A DNA stretch of 64,000 nt from an uncultured Flavobacteriales bacterium (GCA_946480085.1 CAMLHZ010000005.1:1-64000); one strand, 5' to 3'. Positions 49,189-57,902 are shown, counted from the first letter of the stretch. The notes: a model not told the origin generated them from the sequence alone. Numbers and translations: made by a program.

Positions 49189-50463
49189 GTGAATAGAAGA
49201 AAGGTCATTAATTACAGCATTTTTAAACTCATCCTGGTTTCCATTCTTGTTGCGTTGTGCTGCTCGGTGTTGGCATTTTCTCTAAAACATTTAACCGAAT
49301 TCTTTCAGGAAAAACTATTTCACACAGTCGGTGAAATCAACACTTTGCTTTACATTTTTCTGCCTACAATAGGAATTACAGCCATTTACTTTCTTCGTAA
49401 ATACTTTTTCAAAAAGCGCAAGAACAAAGGTTTGACTGAAATCTTCAATACACTTGATCAGCGAAAAGATCACATGAAGTTTTTTAAAATTCCGTCGCAT
49501 TTTATCAATGGATTTCTAACCTTGGTTTTTGGTGGTTCTACTGGAATTGAAGTCGCTACTGTTGTAGCAACCGGAACTGTTGGGAACCAAGCTTATAAAA
49601 GTGAGTTTTCTGCAAATACATATAAACGCGAATTAATTTGCGCTGGAGTTGCTGCCGGAGTCAGTGTTCTTTTTGGAAATCCATTAGTTGGTTGGCTTTT
49701 TGCAATTGAAGTTGTTGCAAAGAAAACGAGAAAAACACTGTTAATCAGTACAACAGTTGCTTCACTAGCATCGTGGCTGTTCATCTACTTTTTCGACAAT
49801 TCTTCTTTCTTCCACTATGAATTAACAGGTTGGAACTGGTATGCTATTCCTTACATTATTGTACTGAGCGTTCTTGCAGGATTAGTAGCTGTTTATTTCA
49901 CTTTTATTGCAACACGTATCAAGAAAATCTTTGGTGCAATTACAAACAATTTCATTCAGGTGAATGCAGGAGCAATTGCAGTTGGATTGTTGCTTTTTCT
50001 TTTTCCATTTTTGTATGGAGACAGTTACGGAAGTATGAAAGAATTTGTGGCGAGTTCATTCAATTCTGAAAACATTTCCATTCTGCTTCTTTTCGCACTT
50101 ATTTTGTTGAAACCACTTGCTGCTTCTTTGACTTTAGGTGCCGGCGGAGATGGTGGTGTTTTTGGACCAAGCATAGTTACAGGCGCTTTACTGGGATTAT
50201 TTGTCGCGCATTTCTGCAATCAGTTTTGGAATACCGAATTGATTACGATCAACTTTGTGCTGATTGGAATTGCAGCGACACTTTCAGCAACCATTTACGC
50301 ACCGTTTACAGCTTTAATTTTGGCGTGTAGCTTAACTCCAAATGGTTATGTGTTATTCTTTCCCTTGTTGATTGGTTGTTTTGTTTCGCTTTACATTTCA
50401 AAGAAACTACTTCCATACAATGTCTATACTTACGATTTTTATGTAGCTTCAAAGAAAAGTTAA
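49189..50463 (+). CDS. CLC-family chloride channel/antiporter
   Basis: 424 residues, GTG start, with ten or more membrane helices. Signature regions can be placed: GGSTGIEVATVVATGTVGNQ (in place of GREGP), FGNPLVGWLFAIEVVAKK (in place of the F.APL.GVLFALE block) and GAGGDGGVFGPSIVTGALLG (the GGxFxPxLxxGA loop). The gating glutamate is retained as E in STGIE, but the residues around it (GIEVA for GREGP) differ from the classical motif, so selectivity may differ. It has no CBS domain. It has its own promoter at 49134. Confidence 0.85.
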   Translation: MNRRKVINYSIFKLILVSILVALCCSVLAFSLKHLTEFFQEKLFHTVGEINTLLYIFLPTIGITAIYFLRKYFFKKRKNKGLTEIFNTLDQRKDHMKFFKIPSHFINGFLTLVFGGSTGIEVATVVATGTVGNQAYKSEFSANTYKRELICAGVAAGVSVLFGNPLVGWLFAIEVVAKKTRKTLLISTTVASLASWLFIYFFDNSSFFHYELTGWNWYAIPYIIVLSVLAGLVAVYFTFIATRIKKIFGAITNNFIQVNAGAIAVGLLLFLFPFLYGDSYGSMKEFVASSFNSENISILLLFALILLKPLAASLTLGAGGDGGVFGPSIVTGALLGLFVAHFCNQFWNTELITINFVLIGIAATLSATIYAPFTALILACSLTPNGYVLFFPLLIGCFVSLYISKKLLPYNVYTYDFYVASKKS

Positions 50464-50478
50464 CAAGCCCAAATTCCT

Positions 50479-51060
50479 ATGAATCAATTGAAAATTATCG
50501 CTGTACTCGCTCTTTTTTCCATAGTAATTCTCACTTCCTGCAGACATAGTTCTCACCATAGTGCTGAAGGTTGGGATTATCAAGATATGAAGTGTTATGA
50601 GAATGGAGCACTTACGGTTGAACAAAGAACCGCCAAGTATCCATTTAGTAAAGCCGAAGAAATCAGAATTATTTCGTTTGATGATAGTTATAACCCATTA
50701 AAAAGTGATTCGTTGAGAACAGTTTGGATTCAGGAATCAATTTCGTTGAATTCTGAGCAAATCAATGAGTTGACCAACATTCTTTACAATTTCAACTATT
50801 CGAAATCTACCAAGACCCAAATGGGTTCTTCAAGTTTTTGCTATCTACCTCGACATGCAGTTTTGTTTTATGATTCCAAGGGGGAAATGATGGAGTTTAT
50901 GGAATATTGCTTTGAATGTGTAGGAAAACGGTCAAGTGATGAAAAAGTTGAAATGGGTGAGTTCTGTCAAGGGAAATATGAATTGTTAGAAGTCTTTTTC
51001 AAGAAGTGTGGAATAACGAAATTCGGAGGAATCAAAGAAAATAATCCTGAACTTCGTTGA
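50479..51060 (+). CDS. Lipoprotein of unknown function
   Basis: 193 residues. Lipobox LTSC gives C21. A short His-rich stretch follows (RHSSHHSAEGWDY). The domain contains MKCYENGALTVEQRTAKYPF, KAEEIRIISFDDSYNPLKSD, QINELTNILYNFNYSKSTKT, CYLPRHAVLFYDSKGEMMEF and MEYCFECVGKRSSDEKVEMG. I recall proteins with the end pattern R.A.LFYD..G....Y...CF.C in Bacteroidota, unnamed. Probably periplasmic. It starts 15 bp after the CLC gene. Confidence 0.6.
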   Translation: MNQLKIIAVLALFSIVILTSCRHSSHHSAEGWDYQDMKCYENGALTVEQRTAKYPFSKAEEIRIISFDDSYNPLKSDSLRTVWIQESISLNSEQINELTNILYNFNYSKSTKTQMGSSSFCYLPRHAVLFYDSKGEMMEFMEYCFECVGKRSSDEKVEMGEFCQGKYELLEVFFKKCGITKFGGIKENNPELR

Positions 51061-51128
51061 TCAAGAATTTTTCACACTGCCATAGGGTTGACATCGAACC
51101 TATATATCTTTGAAGAATAAATACAATC

Positions 51129-51710
51129 ATGGAAATTGAAGAGTTAGATACATTTTGTCCAACAAGCAAGGATCATTGGCGTCAGTGGTTATCTGAAAAT
51201 CATTTGGAAAAACAATTCATTTGGATGGTTTGCTACCGACAAAAGGCAAATGTTCCAACCATTTCCTGGAGTGATGCTGTTGATGAAGCGCTCTGTTTTG
51301 GTTGGATTGATTCTACGCGAAAAACGCTTGATGATGAACGTTTTATTCAATATTTCACTAAACGAAAACCTAAAAGTAACTGGTCTAAAGTGAACAAAGA
51401 AAAGGTAGAACGTTTGATTGAACATGGCTTGATGACTCCAGCAGGATTGAAGTGTATTGAAATTGCAAAAGAAAATGGAAGTTGGACCATCTTGGATACG
51501 GTGGAAGAGCAACTTGTTCCAGCTGATTTGGAATTGGCTTTTGAAAATAATGTTGGATCAAAAGCCTATTTTGAAAGTTTGAGTAAATCGGTACGAAAAA
51601 TGATACTGTATTGGGTGGTCTCAGCAAAACGACCAGAAACCCGACAAAAAAGGATCGAAGAAATTGCCGAACTTGCGGCTCAAGGTAAAAAACCGAAACA
51701 CATTGTATAA
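51129..51710 (+). CDS. YdeI/OmpD-associated family protein
   Basis: 193 residues. The typical blocks are all present: FCPTSKDHWRQWLSENHLEK, IWMVCYRQKANVPTISWSDA, VDEALCFGWIDSTRKTLDDE, RFIQYFTKRKPKSNWSKVNK and FESLSKSVRKMILYWVVSAK, ending RPETRQKRIEEIAELAAQGK. The family is known as YdeI/bacteriocin-protection-like, with a role in envelope stress in some hosts. The fold is related to DUF1801. Single gene. Confidence 0.88.
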   Translation: MEIEELDTFCPTSKDHWRQWLSENHLEKQFIWMVCYRQKANVPTISWSDAVDEALCFGWIDSTRKTLDDERFIQYFTKRKPKSNWSKVNKEKVERLIEHGLMTPAGLKCIEIAKENGSWTILDTVEEQLVPADLELAFENNVGSKAYFESLSKSVRKMILYWVVSAKRPETRQKRIEEIAELAAQGKKPKHIV

Positions 51711-51721
51711 AACGTCATCTC

Positions 51722-52123
51722 ATGGAAAAATTAAACAAATCTCAGCTTTACGCCATTCTTTGTGAAATGCTGCCAAAGCAAAATGATTTTTCGGATGTCG
51801 ATTATTCTGAAGAATTACAGGAGCTTTTCGATTTTGGTATCGAAACTGATGATCAACTGAAGGAATTGATTCTTAAACATCGTGAAGAAGTGTTGGCAAT
51901 TGATAGTGCCGAAATGGATGAGTTCGAGATTAAATTCTTCGTGGATATGTATGGCGAAGAGTATGTTAAGAACAGAGTGGAGAATAAATTCTGGTATGCT
52001 TATCCCGGATTGCTTCGTTTGATTTTAGAATTGGAATTTGAAGACGATTATCGAGAATATGCTGAAGAACGAGATGGTATTCACGATGAAGATGACGAAG
52101 AAGATCAATCTTTGAATAATTAA
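51722..52123 (+). CDS. Acidic cytosolic protein of unknown function
   Basis: 133 residues, rich in Asp and Glu, with a strongly acidic tail (REYAEERDGIHDEDDEEDQS). Helical blocks are KLNKSQLYAILCEMLPKQND, FGIETDDQLKELILKHREEV, LAIDSAEMDEFEIKFFVDMY and YPGLLRLILELEFEDDYREY. No family recognised. It starts 11 bp after the YdeI gene and is probably on the same transcript. Confidence 0.55.
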   Translation: MEKLNKSQLYAILCEMLPKQNDFSDVDYSEELQELFDFGIETDDQLKELILKHREEVLAIDSAEMDEFEIKFFVDMYGEEYVKNRVENKFWYAYPGLLRLILELEFEDDYREYAEERDGIHDEDDEEDQSLNN

Positions 52124-52228
52124 TTTTTGAATTTGGAAATATTTAAATAGATCCTCTAAGACCTTCTACCGAAGAAAAGCAAAATATCCTTATTTTTAGA
52201 ACGTTACGGACATTGTTTAAACGACGTT

Positions 52229-53770
52229 ATGAAAATTACTACTGCTTTATTTTCAATTTTCATTGGATTTCAGCTAAATGCGGCCATTCTTTATGTTTCA
52301 CCTACTGGATCAGGAACTTTCGATGGCTCAAGCTGGACGAATGCAATTTCAGGAAACATGCTTCAAAATACAATTACCAGCGCCAACGCTGGTGATGAGG
52401 TTTGGGTAGCAGCAGGAACTTATTTTCCATCAGCCAACAATCGTTCTGCGGCTTTCAGTATGAAAAACGGCGTGGCAATTTATGGAAGTTTTGCGGGAAC
52501 AGAAACCCTGTTGTCGCAACGAAACCTCGCGAATGGTTTAACTTCAATTCTAAGCGGAGAGATAGGTCTTGCCGGAATTTCAGACAACAGTTATCACGTA
52601 ATTAGCAATGTAAATCTCGATTTGACAGCCATCATTGATGGATTCATCATTCGTGATGCCAATGACGATAGAACACCAAATATAGATGAAGGACTCGGTG
52701 GTGGAATTTATAACGACGGAAGTGGAACAGGAGATTTTTGTAATCCAACCATTCGGAATTGTTTGATAACAGAGAATCAGGCGGTTTTTGGTGCGGGAAT
52801 CTTCAACAATGGTTACGACGGTGGAAATGCTTCACCTCAAATTATCAATTGTATCATCACGGATAATTACGCAACATCTGGCGGCGGTGGAATCGATAAT
52901 TTTGGATTGTTGAATGGCAATGCAAGTCCAACCTTTGTCAACTGCGTCATATCCAATAATCAAGCGGCAAACCGAGCGGGAGGAATGTATTGTTGGGGTG
53001 GAAATAACGGAAATGCCAGTCCAACATTGATGAATACGACCTTTGTGAATAATTCTGCAATTGATGGTGGTGGGATTGTTGCCGATAGATTAAATGCATC
53101 AACAGGAAGTTCAGGAACCAGTAGTCCGAATTTCGTGAATTGCATTTTGTGGGGAAATACAGCCTCGGGAGTTGGGCCACAATTTTTTACACTTGGCGAC
53201 GCGACGTTAATTGCAACTTATTCTGATGTTGATTTGACCAATCAAAGTGCTCCACACGTCATTTCAGGAGCTGGAACAGGAAATATAAACTCAAATCCAA
53301 TGTTTGAAAATATTACTTCTGGCGTAGGATTGGATGGAAACTGGTTCACCGAAGACGATGGTTTTCAGTTGGTAAACAGTTCTCCTTGCGTAAATTCCGG
53401 AACGAATTCTGGAGTTACATCTTTGGACATTCTGGGTGAAAATAGAGTACACTATACAACGGTTGATATGGGTGCATATGAATTTTATTCGACTGTTGGA
53501 ATGAATGAATATCAACAAGACAGTTTTGAAGTTTATCCCAATCCAACTGTAGGTTTTATAGAGCTTTCCTGCGATTTTCCAACTGACGAAAAAGTGCAGT
53601 TTTCGGTCTATGATGTGGATGGTAAAAAGGTGTTGGAATTCATGGATTTCTTCGCTCTTAAAGGTCATCTTCAACTGCCATTTGATTGTACTTCTTTGAA
53701 AAATGGAATGTACTTTTTAGCAATCGAATCCAACTCTTTTAAATCGGTGAAACAGTTTATCAAGCAATAG
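52229..53770 (+). CDS. T9SS-secreted right-handed beta-helix protein (choice-of-anchor Q type)
   Basis: 513 residues. A signal peptide ends LNAA. The beta-helix spans about 20-420, with repeats such as NPTIRNCLITENQAVFGAGI, SPQIINCIITDNYATSGGGG, SPTFVNCVISNNQAANRAGG and SPNFVNCILWGNTASG. It ends with ENRVHYTTVDMGAYEF, the mark of choice-of-anchor Q domains. The last 80 residues, with VYPNPTVGFIELSCDFPTD and LKNGMYFLAIESNSF, are a T9SS type A sorting domain. It is likely a surface adhesin or polysaccharide-binding protein; no catalytic site is seen. Confidence 0.88.
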   Translation: MKITTALFSIFIGFQLNAAILYVSPTGSGTFDGSSWTNAISGNMLQNTITSANAGDEVWVAAGTYFPSANNRSAAFSMKNGVAIYGSFAGTETLLSQRNLANGLTSILSGEIGLAGISDNSYHVISNVNLDLTAIIDGFIIRDANDDRTPNIDEGLGGGIYNDGSGTGDFCNPTIRNCLITENQAVFGAGIFNNGYDGGNASPQIINCIITDNYATSGGGGIDNFGLLNGNASPTFVNCVISNNQAANRAGGMYCWGGNNGNASPTLMNTTFVNNSAIDGGGIVADRLNASTGSSGTSSPNFVNCILWGNTASGVGPQFFTLGDATLIATYSDVDLTNQSAPHVISGAGTGNINSNPMFENITSGVGLDGNWFTEDDGFQLVNSSPCVNSGTNSGVTSLDILGENRVHYTTVDMGAYEFYSTVGMNEYQQDSFEVYPNPTVGFIELSCDFPTDEKVQFSVYDVDGKKVLEFMDFFALKGHLQLPFDCTSLKNGMYFLAIESNSFKSVKQFIKQ

Positions 53771-53835
53771 TTTTTATTTTTTCTTGGCAACCCAATTCAT
53801 TCTTCCTGCGTTTCGAGAGAAAGAAAAAACAGAAA

Positions 53836-54711
53836 ATGAAAAAACTACTCTACGCCTTGCTACTTTTGGCATCAACACAAAGCTTTAACGCTTCTGCTCA
53901 ATGCAGCGCCTCAGTCAACGACAGTCTTTTAGCCAACTATGATTATGTTCTAAACGCTACAAATGTTACAGGAACGGCACCATTCACATATGTTTGGACA
54001 GTTACAGATGGAAACGGAATGTCAATGAATTACACTTCTTCTGTTGGTGGTGACAGCATCACTATTGACGCAAATACACTTCAAAACGCTTACGGATGTG
54101 TGATTTATCAATTGTGTGTTTACGACAACGCAGGCTGTTCTAACTGTTCAGGCGATACCAACACCGTTAATGTTCCTTACAACTGTTATTCACAATTCAT
54201 ATCAGATCCAATCGGAAGTAATAATGTTGCAGTTACATTGATAAACAACATTCCTCCGTTCATGATCACGCAACAGTTCCTGATGTGGACAGATGGAAAT
54301 GGACAAAATCAGGGAATGCCTTATATGGGACCAAACACGGTTGTAAATTACGATCCTGGAATGCCTTCTCCTGATCACTACAAATTCTTCCTTTGTGCGA
54401 TGACAAATTTGGTAAACGGCGGTTGTATTCATTGTGATTCGGTTGCGTTTATAATGGTCGGTGTTGAGGATATTCTTGCTGAAGAAATTGTGTTGAGCCC
54501 GAATCCTGCACAAGAAGAAATCAAAGTTTCAGGAATGAATGGCTCGTTCAATTATGTAATTCAGTCATTAAGTGGCGAAGTTATCTTTGAAGGAAAATGT
54601 GAATCTGAAGATGGAGAAATAGAACTTCCAATTATGCCAGCAGGATCTTATTTATTGCTTTTGGAGAATGACGGAAAGAAAGTCACTAAACGCTTTTCGA
54701 AGATAAAATAG
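53836..54711 (+). CDS. T9SS-secreted protein
   Basis: 291 residues. Signal peptide ends NASAQ. The mature part is PKD-like in its first half (NYDYVLNATNVTGTAPFTYV, WTVTDGNGMSMNY) and Cys-rich later (YGCVIYQLCVYDNAGCSNCS). The end ELVLSPNPAQEEIKVSGMNG-like block (EIVLSPNPAQEEIKVSG) and MPAGSYLLLLENDGKKVTKR is a T9SS type A sorting domain. It is followed by a perfect terminator at 54734. It lies beside another T9SS protein gene, but each has its own leader. Confidence 0.82.
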   Translation: MKKLLYALLLLASTQSFNASAQCSASVNDSLLANYDYVLNATNVTGTAPFTYVWTVTDGNGMSMNYTSSVGGDSITIDANTLQNAYGCVIYQLCVYDNAGCSNCSGDTNTVNVPYNCYSQFISDPIGSNNVAVTLINNIPPFMITQQFLMWTDGNGQNQGMPYMGPNTVVNYDPGMPSPDHYKFFLCAMTNLVNGGCIHCDSVAFIMVGVEDILAEEIVLSPNPAQEEIKVSGMNGSFNYVIQSLSGEVIFEGKCESEDGEIELPIMPAGSYLLLLENDGKKVTKRFSKIK

Positions 54712-54733
54712 TGCTATAAAAGAAATAGTGAAG

Positions 54734-54755
54734 AAGGGTCGAAAGACCCTTTTTT
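54734..54755 (+). terminator. Intrinsic terminator after the T9SS-protein gene
   Basis: AAGGGTC (54734-54740), loop GAAA, GACCCTT (54745-54751), then a T run to 54755. A textbook rho-independent terminator, 22 bp after the stop codon of the gene at 53836. Confidence 0.92.
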
Positions 54756-54825
54756 CATTTATTCGTCTTTTGTGTTTCTGCTTCAGCCTAAAAATTATAT
54801 TTTAGATTCTCTAAAAATCACGATT

Positions 54826-55239
54826 ATGTCAGATAAAGTAAGTATTGAAGCAACAATTGCGGCTGATACAAATAAAGTTTGGGATTACTGGACACAGCCT
54901 GAACATATCATGAACTGGAATTTTGCAGCAGATGATTGGCAATGTCCAAAAGCTGAAAACGATTTACGTCCGGGCGGAAAATACCTTGCACGTATGGAAG
55001 CGAAAGATGGAAGTTTTGGTTTCGATTTTGAAGCGATTTATGATGAAGTAGAAGACAAAAAGAAAATTGCTTATACCATGTTGGACGGTCGACAAGCCAT
55101 TACCACATTTGAAAATATTGGTGGTGAAACGAAAGTGACTACAGCTTTCGATCCGGAGAATCAGCATCCAGTTGACTTCCAGAAACAAGGTTGGCAAATG
55201 ATCCTGAACAATTTCAAAAAATACGCAGAAGGAAATTAA
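54826..55239 (+). CDS. SRPBCC/AHSA1-domain protein
   Basis: 137 residues from the ATG at 54826; an upstream frame start at 54772 lacks any sense. The blocks VSIEATIAADTNKVWDYWTQ, PEHIMNWNFAADDWQCPKAE, LRPGGKYLARMEAKDGSFGF, YDEVEDKKKIAYTMLDGRQA and PVDFQKQGWQMILNNFKKYA are the complete AHSA1-like fold. Second AHSA1-like gene of the window. The next gene's ATG overlaps its stop codon (TAATG). Confidence 0.88.
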   Translation: MSDKVSIEATIAADTNKVWDYWTQPEHIMNWNFAADDWQCPKAENDLRPGGKYLARMEAKDGSFGFDFEAIYDEVEDKKKIAYTMLDGRQAITTFENIGGETKVTTAFDPENQHPVDFQKQGWQMILNNFKKYAEGN

Positions 55240-55505
55240 TGCGCACCTTTTGGTTAATAACAGTGAGTGGCTTTATGAGTGTGCTCACTGTACTTTCCAT
55301 TGGAATGCTGCAGGTTTATTTTCAGACTTCGGAAACGAATGAAATGTTCTGGGTGGAGGTTGGTTTTCCATTCAAATTATATAATTTCTCTACTGATGGG
55401 AACGGCTTTCATGGAAGTATAATAATGAACCTGATTTATGATTTCAGTATCTACTTTGTTTTGTGGTTGATTGTACTGTATTTCAAACGTGCTTTTATGA
55501 AATAA
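55239..55505 (+). CDS. Small membrane protein
   Basis: 88 residues from the ATG at 55239, which overlaps the previous TAA. Two membrane segments flank an external loop: FWLITVSGFMSVLTVLSIGM, then LQVYFQTSETNEMFWVEVGF, and FSIYFVLWLIVLYFKRAF. No family recognised. Coupled translation with the AHSA1-like gene is likely. A GCGG-type inverted repeat follows. Confidence 0.55.
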   Translation: MRTFWLITVSGFMSVLTVLSIGMLQVYFQTSETNEMFWVEVGFPFKLYNFSTDGNGFHGSIIMNLIYDFSIYFVLWLIVLYFKRAFMK

Positions 55506-55507
55506 TG

Positions 55508-55650
55508 TTTCCCGCGGAGGTCGCAAAGCCCGCAGAGAAAAAAAAGTGTTTATTGATGGTTTTGATAATTGACTGCTAAAGCAACGCAGTTGATTTCCGT
55601 TCTGTATATCAAAAAATCTTTGCGTTCTTCGCGCACTCCGCGGGAGATCA
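55508..55650. repeat. GCGGGAAA-type element with facing arms
   Basis: The left arm (55508-55540) has TTTCCCGCGGAGGTCGCAAA and the right arm (55618-55650) has CTTTGCGTTCTTCGCGCACT and CCGCGGGAGA. They are inverted copies with about three quarters of positions matching over 33 bp, 77 bp apart. It is a short non-coding element with the same words as the arrays at 57591 and 37075. Confidence 0.7.
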
Positions 55651-55665
55651 TCGTATATTTAATCC

Positions 55666-56307
55666 ATGAAATCAGTCCTATATCTTCTCTTCATCATTTC
55701 GGTCGTTTCTTGTCAAACGAAAGGTGAGAAGTCAAAAACAACCACCACAGCCAAAGTAGGAGTAGAGAAACTACAGCTCAAAACGGCTTCCAATTCCACA
55801 CTTGCCGAATGGGTGGAATATTATCAATTAACCAATCCGCAGTTTAAGCTGAGTGATTTTGAAAAAAAGGAAACAGTTGCTCTTTCATATGAGAAAGGCG
55901 ATGTGTTCGGAACTTTTGACAAAGAGTTTGATCCGCTTTATGAAGCCTTTTTCGTATACAGTTTGTCGATGAACAAATACATTGACTTTGATAGTTATTC
56001 CTGGTTTGTCGATGAAAATGGTGATTACGGTGCTGAACCAGATCAATCCATAAATTTGGTGGATCTTAAGAAGAAAACGGTGCAGCGCATTGGTTTTCGC
56101 GGACCATCACAATGGGTGGAAGATGCTTTTTGGAAAACGGAGTATGTCGTTATTCTTTTGGAGAATACGGATGAAAATCAACCAGTGATTACCGAAATTG
56201 ATTTTGAAAACAACAAAGTAACCCATTATTCGTACCCGGGAAAACTAAAAGGAACGACTCAATATTCACAGAAACGCTTCGAGCGTAAATCAAAACACAC
56301 CGAATGA
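55666..56307 (+). CDS. Lipoprotein of unknown function
   Basis: 213 residues. Lipobox VVSC gives C16. A Lys/Thr linker (KGEKSKTTTTAKVG) follows. The domain has LAEWVEYYQLTNPQFKLSDF, KETVALSYEKGDVFGTFDKE, DPLYEAFFVYSLSMNKYIDF, DSYSWFVDENGDYGAEPDQS and VQRIGFRGPSQWVEDAFWKT. I recall Bacteroidota proteins with the 'NVFDxxYxxFFxYSPNxxYFLDLDSYS' theme, of unknown role. The next gene overlaps by 4 bp, also a lipoprotein. Confidence 0.62.
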   Translation: MKSVLYLLFIISVVSCQTKGEKSKTTTTAKVGVEKLQLKTASNSTLAEWVEYYQLTNPQFKLSDFEKKETVALSYEKGDVFGTFDKEFDPLYEAFFVYSLSMNKYIDFDSYSWFVDENGDYGAEPDQSINLVDLKKKTVQRIGFRGPSQWVEDAFWKTEYVVILLENTDENQPVITEIDFENNKVTHYSYPGKLKGTTQYSQKRFERKSKHTE

Positions 56308-56870
56308 AATTTTCGATTCTCATATGTGGTTTATTGTTCCTCGTTTCTTGCCAAAACCAAGTTAATTCTGAAGTTTCCGAACATGAAGCGAAAGGAAAAC
56401 CAAGCGATGTTTTTGTTGAATATGCGAAAGAACTGAAGATTAAAGGTCAATTTCACGATACCGCACGAGTGAAGAAATTAGGTTCCTATGGTCTAGGGGA
56501 TTATACTTTGATTGATAAAATTCCATTTTATTACTTGAATTATGATGAAACTCAGATTACAAAGACTAGAACAACAACTACTCCGGGAATCTTCAAAAAA
56601 GTGGAATCCGTTTGGGCATATTTCTATAGAGAAGAAATGTCTGGTGACAATATGATTGTGGATGGTGTAATTGAACAATGGACCTTTACAAATGAAACTG
56701 ATGTTAAGGAAGCAGCAGAAGCTTTTAAAAAGTACGGCGAAGAAATTTTCTTCAATACAACACCTTATCATTGTGTAAAAGGAAATGTACTTTACATTTT
56801 TCATGCACGGGCAATGGCATTTAGTTTTCCTCAGAAAGTAGTATTTGAAGATTTTAAGAAGAAACTGTGA
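56304..56870 (+). CDS. Lipoprotein of unknown function
   Basis: 188 residues. Lipobox LVSC gives C16. The remainder has KPSDVFVEYAKELKIKGQFH, IPFYYLNYDETQITKTRTTT, VESVWAYFYREEMSGDNMIV and EQWTFTNETDVKEAAEAFKK, ending YHCVKGNVLYIFHARAMAFS. Possibly a periplasmic binding or sensor domain. It is translated with the upstream lipoprotein (ATGA overlap), and the alpha/beta hydrolase gene overlaps its end by 4 bp, making a three-gene operon. Confidence 0.62.
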   Translation: MKFSILICGLLFLVSCQNQVNSEVSEHEAKGKPSDVFVEYAKELKIKGQFHDTARVKKLGSYGLGDYTLIDKIPFYYLNYDETQITKTRTTTTPGIFKKVESVWAYFYREEMSGDNMIVDGVIEQWTFTNETDVKEAAEAFKKYGEEIFFNTTPYHCVKGNVLYIFHARAMAFSFPQKVVFEDFKKKL

Positions 56871-57505
56871 GTGAAATCTATGTCTTCAGCGGACTTGGTG
56901 CCGACGAGCGCGTTTTTCAGAACCTCGATTTTGGAGAACGTAACGTAACGTTTATTTCGTGGATTATTCCAGAGCCAAAAGAATCTATTGAAAACTATGC
57001 TTCTCGCATCAGCAGGGAAATTACCACCCCTAATCCAATATTGGTCGGACTTTCGTTTGGTGGAATGATGGCCTTGGAAGTTGCTAAACAGCTGGATACA
57101 AAACAGGTAGTTCTTATTTCATCTGCTAAAAACCGATTTGAAATTCCATGGTATTACCGCTTCATTGGAAAATTGAGATTGCACAAATTGGTTCCGATGG
57201 GTCTTCTCCGAAGCGCGAACCGATTGACGTATTGGTTCTTCGGAACCTCTACCACTGAAGAAAAGCGCTTACTGAAGATTATTCTGAAAGAAACAGATGC
57301 AAGGTATTTGAAATGGGCAATAGATCAGGTATTACGCTGGAAAAACGTGGAAAATCCAAAAAACCTGTTTCACATTCATGGAACCAAAGATCATGTACTT
57401 CCATTGCCATCCAAGGTCGATAAGATCATTAGTGGAGGCGGACACTTTATGCTTATGAATAAATCAGACGAAATCAATACAATCTTGTCTTCGGTACTTG
57501 ATTAA
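56867..57505 (+). CDS. Alpha/beta hydrolase
   Basis: 212 residues, GTG start overlapping the previous stop (GTGA). The nucleophile is S63 in GLSFGGM, the acid is D175 in HGTKDHVLP and the base is H193 in GGGHFML. The start VFSGLGADERVFQNLDFGE is typical of a small cytosolic hydrolase subgroup with an SFGG nucleophile. Lid-like parts (WYYRFIGKLRLHKLVPMGLL) follow. The substrate is unknown. It is the third gene of an operon with two lipoproteins, so it may process or sense an envelope product. Confidence 0.82.
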   Translation: MSEIYVFSGLGADERVFQNLDFGERNVTFISWIIPEPKESIENYASRISREITTPNPILVGLSFGGMMALEVAKQLDTKQVVLISSAKNRFEIPWYYRFIGKLRLHKLVPMGLLRSANRLTYWFFGTSTTEEKRLLKIILKETDARYLKWAIDQVLRWKNVENPKNLFHIHGTKDHVLPLPSKVDKIISGGGHFMLMNKSDEINTILSSVLD

Positions 57506-57590
57506 TCCTCCCGTCTGCTGCTGCGTGCGCAAAGCTCGCTGTGAAAATAAATTACGTCTACTAATAACAAACAATTACTTCAAAAATTTT

Positions 57591-57885
57591 TGTGTCCTCT
57601 GCGATCTTCGCGGGAAATTTCATCTGTGCTCCTCCGCGCTCGTCTGCGGAATATTTTTGTTATCTATTCTTCTGTGACCTTTTGTGTTCCTCTGTGGGAG
57701 ATTTTCATCTGCGCTCTTCAGCGTTCCTCTGCGGGAAATTTTTGTTATCTATTCTTCTGTGACCTTTCGTGTTCCTTCTGTGGGAGATTTTCATCTGCGC
57801 TCTGTTGCGTCCCTCCGCGGGAAATTCCTTCTCCGTTACTCTGCGCTCGTCTGCGGGAAATTTTCTAGATTTTCTTCCGCAGGAA
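57591..57885. repeat. Tandem array of CTCTGCGGGAAATTT-type words, about 85-bp period
   Basis: The stretch 57506-57902 has no gene. From 57591 it is filled with copies of words like CTCTGCGGGAAATTT and CTGTGGGAGATTTTCATCTG. A unit that starts with GTTATCTATTCTTCTGTGAC recurs at 57659 and 57744 (85 bp apart), and a partial third copy follows. All copies point the same way, unlike the facing arms at 55508. Frames of 92 and 71 codons in it follow the repeat and are not genes. Confidence 0.8.
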
Positions 57886-57902
57886 ATCCCTATATTTAGT
57901 TC

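Noticed and set aside
53291..53674. Minus-strand frame of 127 codons within the beta-helix gene
   Set aside because: It is wholly inside a well-supported T9SS gene and shows no fold pattern; similar long antisense frames occur inside several other genes (for example 412-744 and 2295-2696) as a result of codon bias.
57591..57885. CRISPR array
   Set aside because: Units are degenerate, contiguous and without unique spacers; no cas genes nearby.
57590..57899. Two overlapping + strand frames of 92 and 71 codons rich in Cys, Ser and Arg
   Set aside because: They translate the CTCTGCGGGAAA repeat array and repeat internally with it. No start signal and no homology pattern of a protein.
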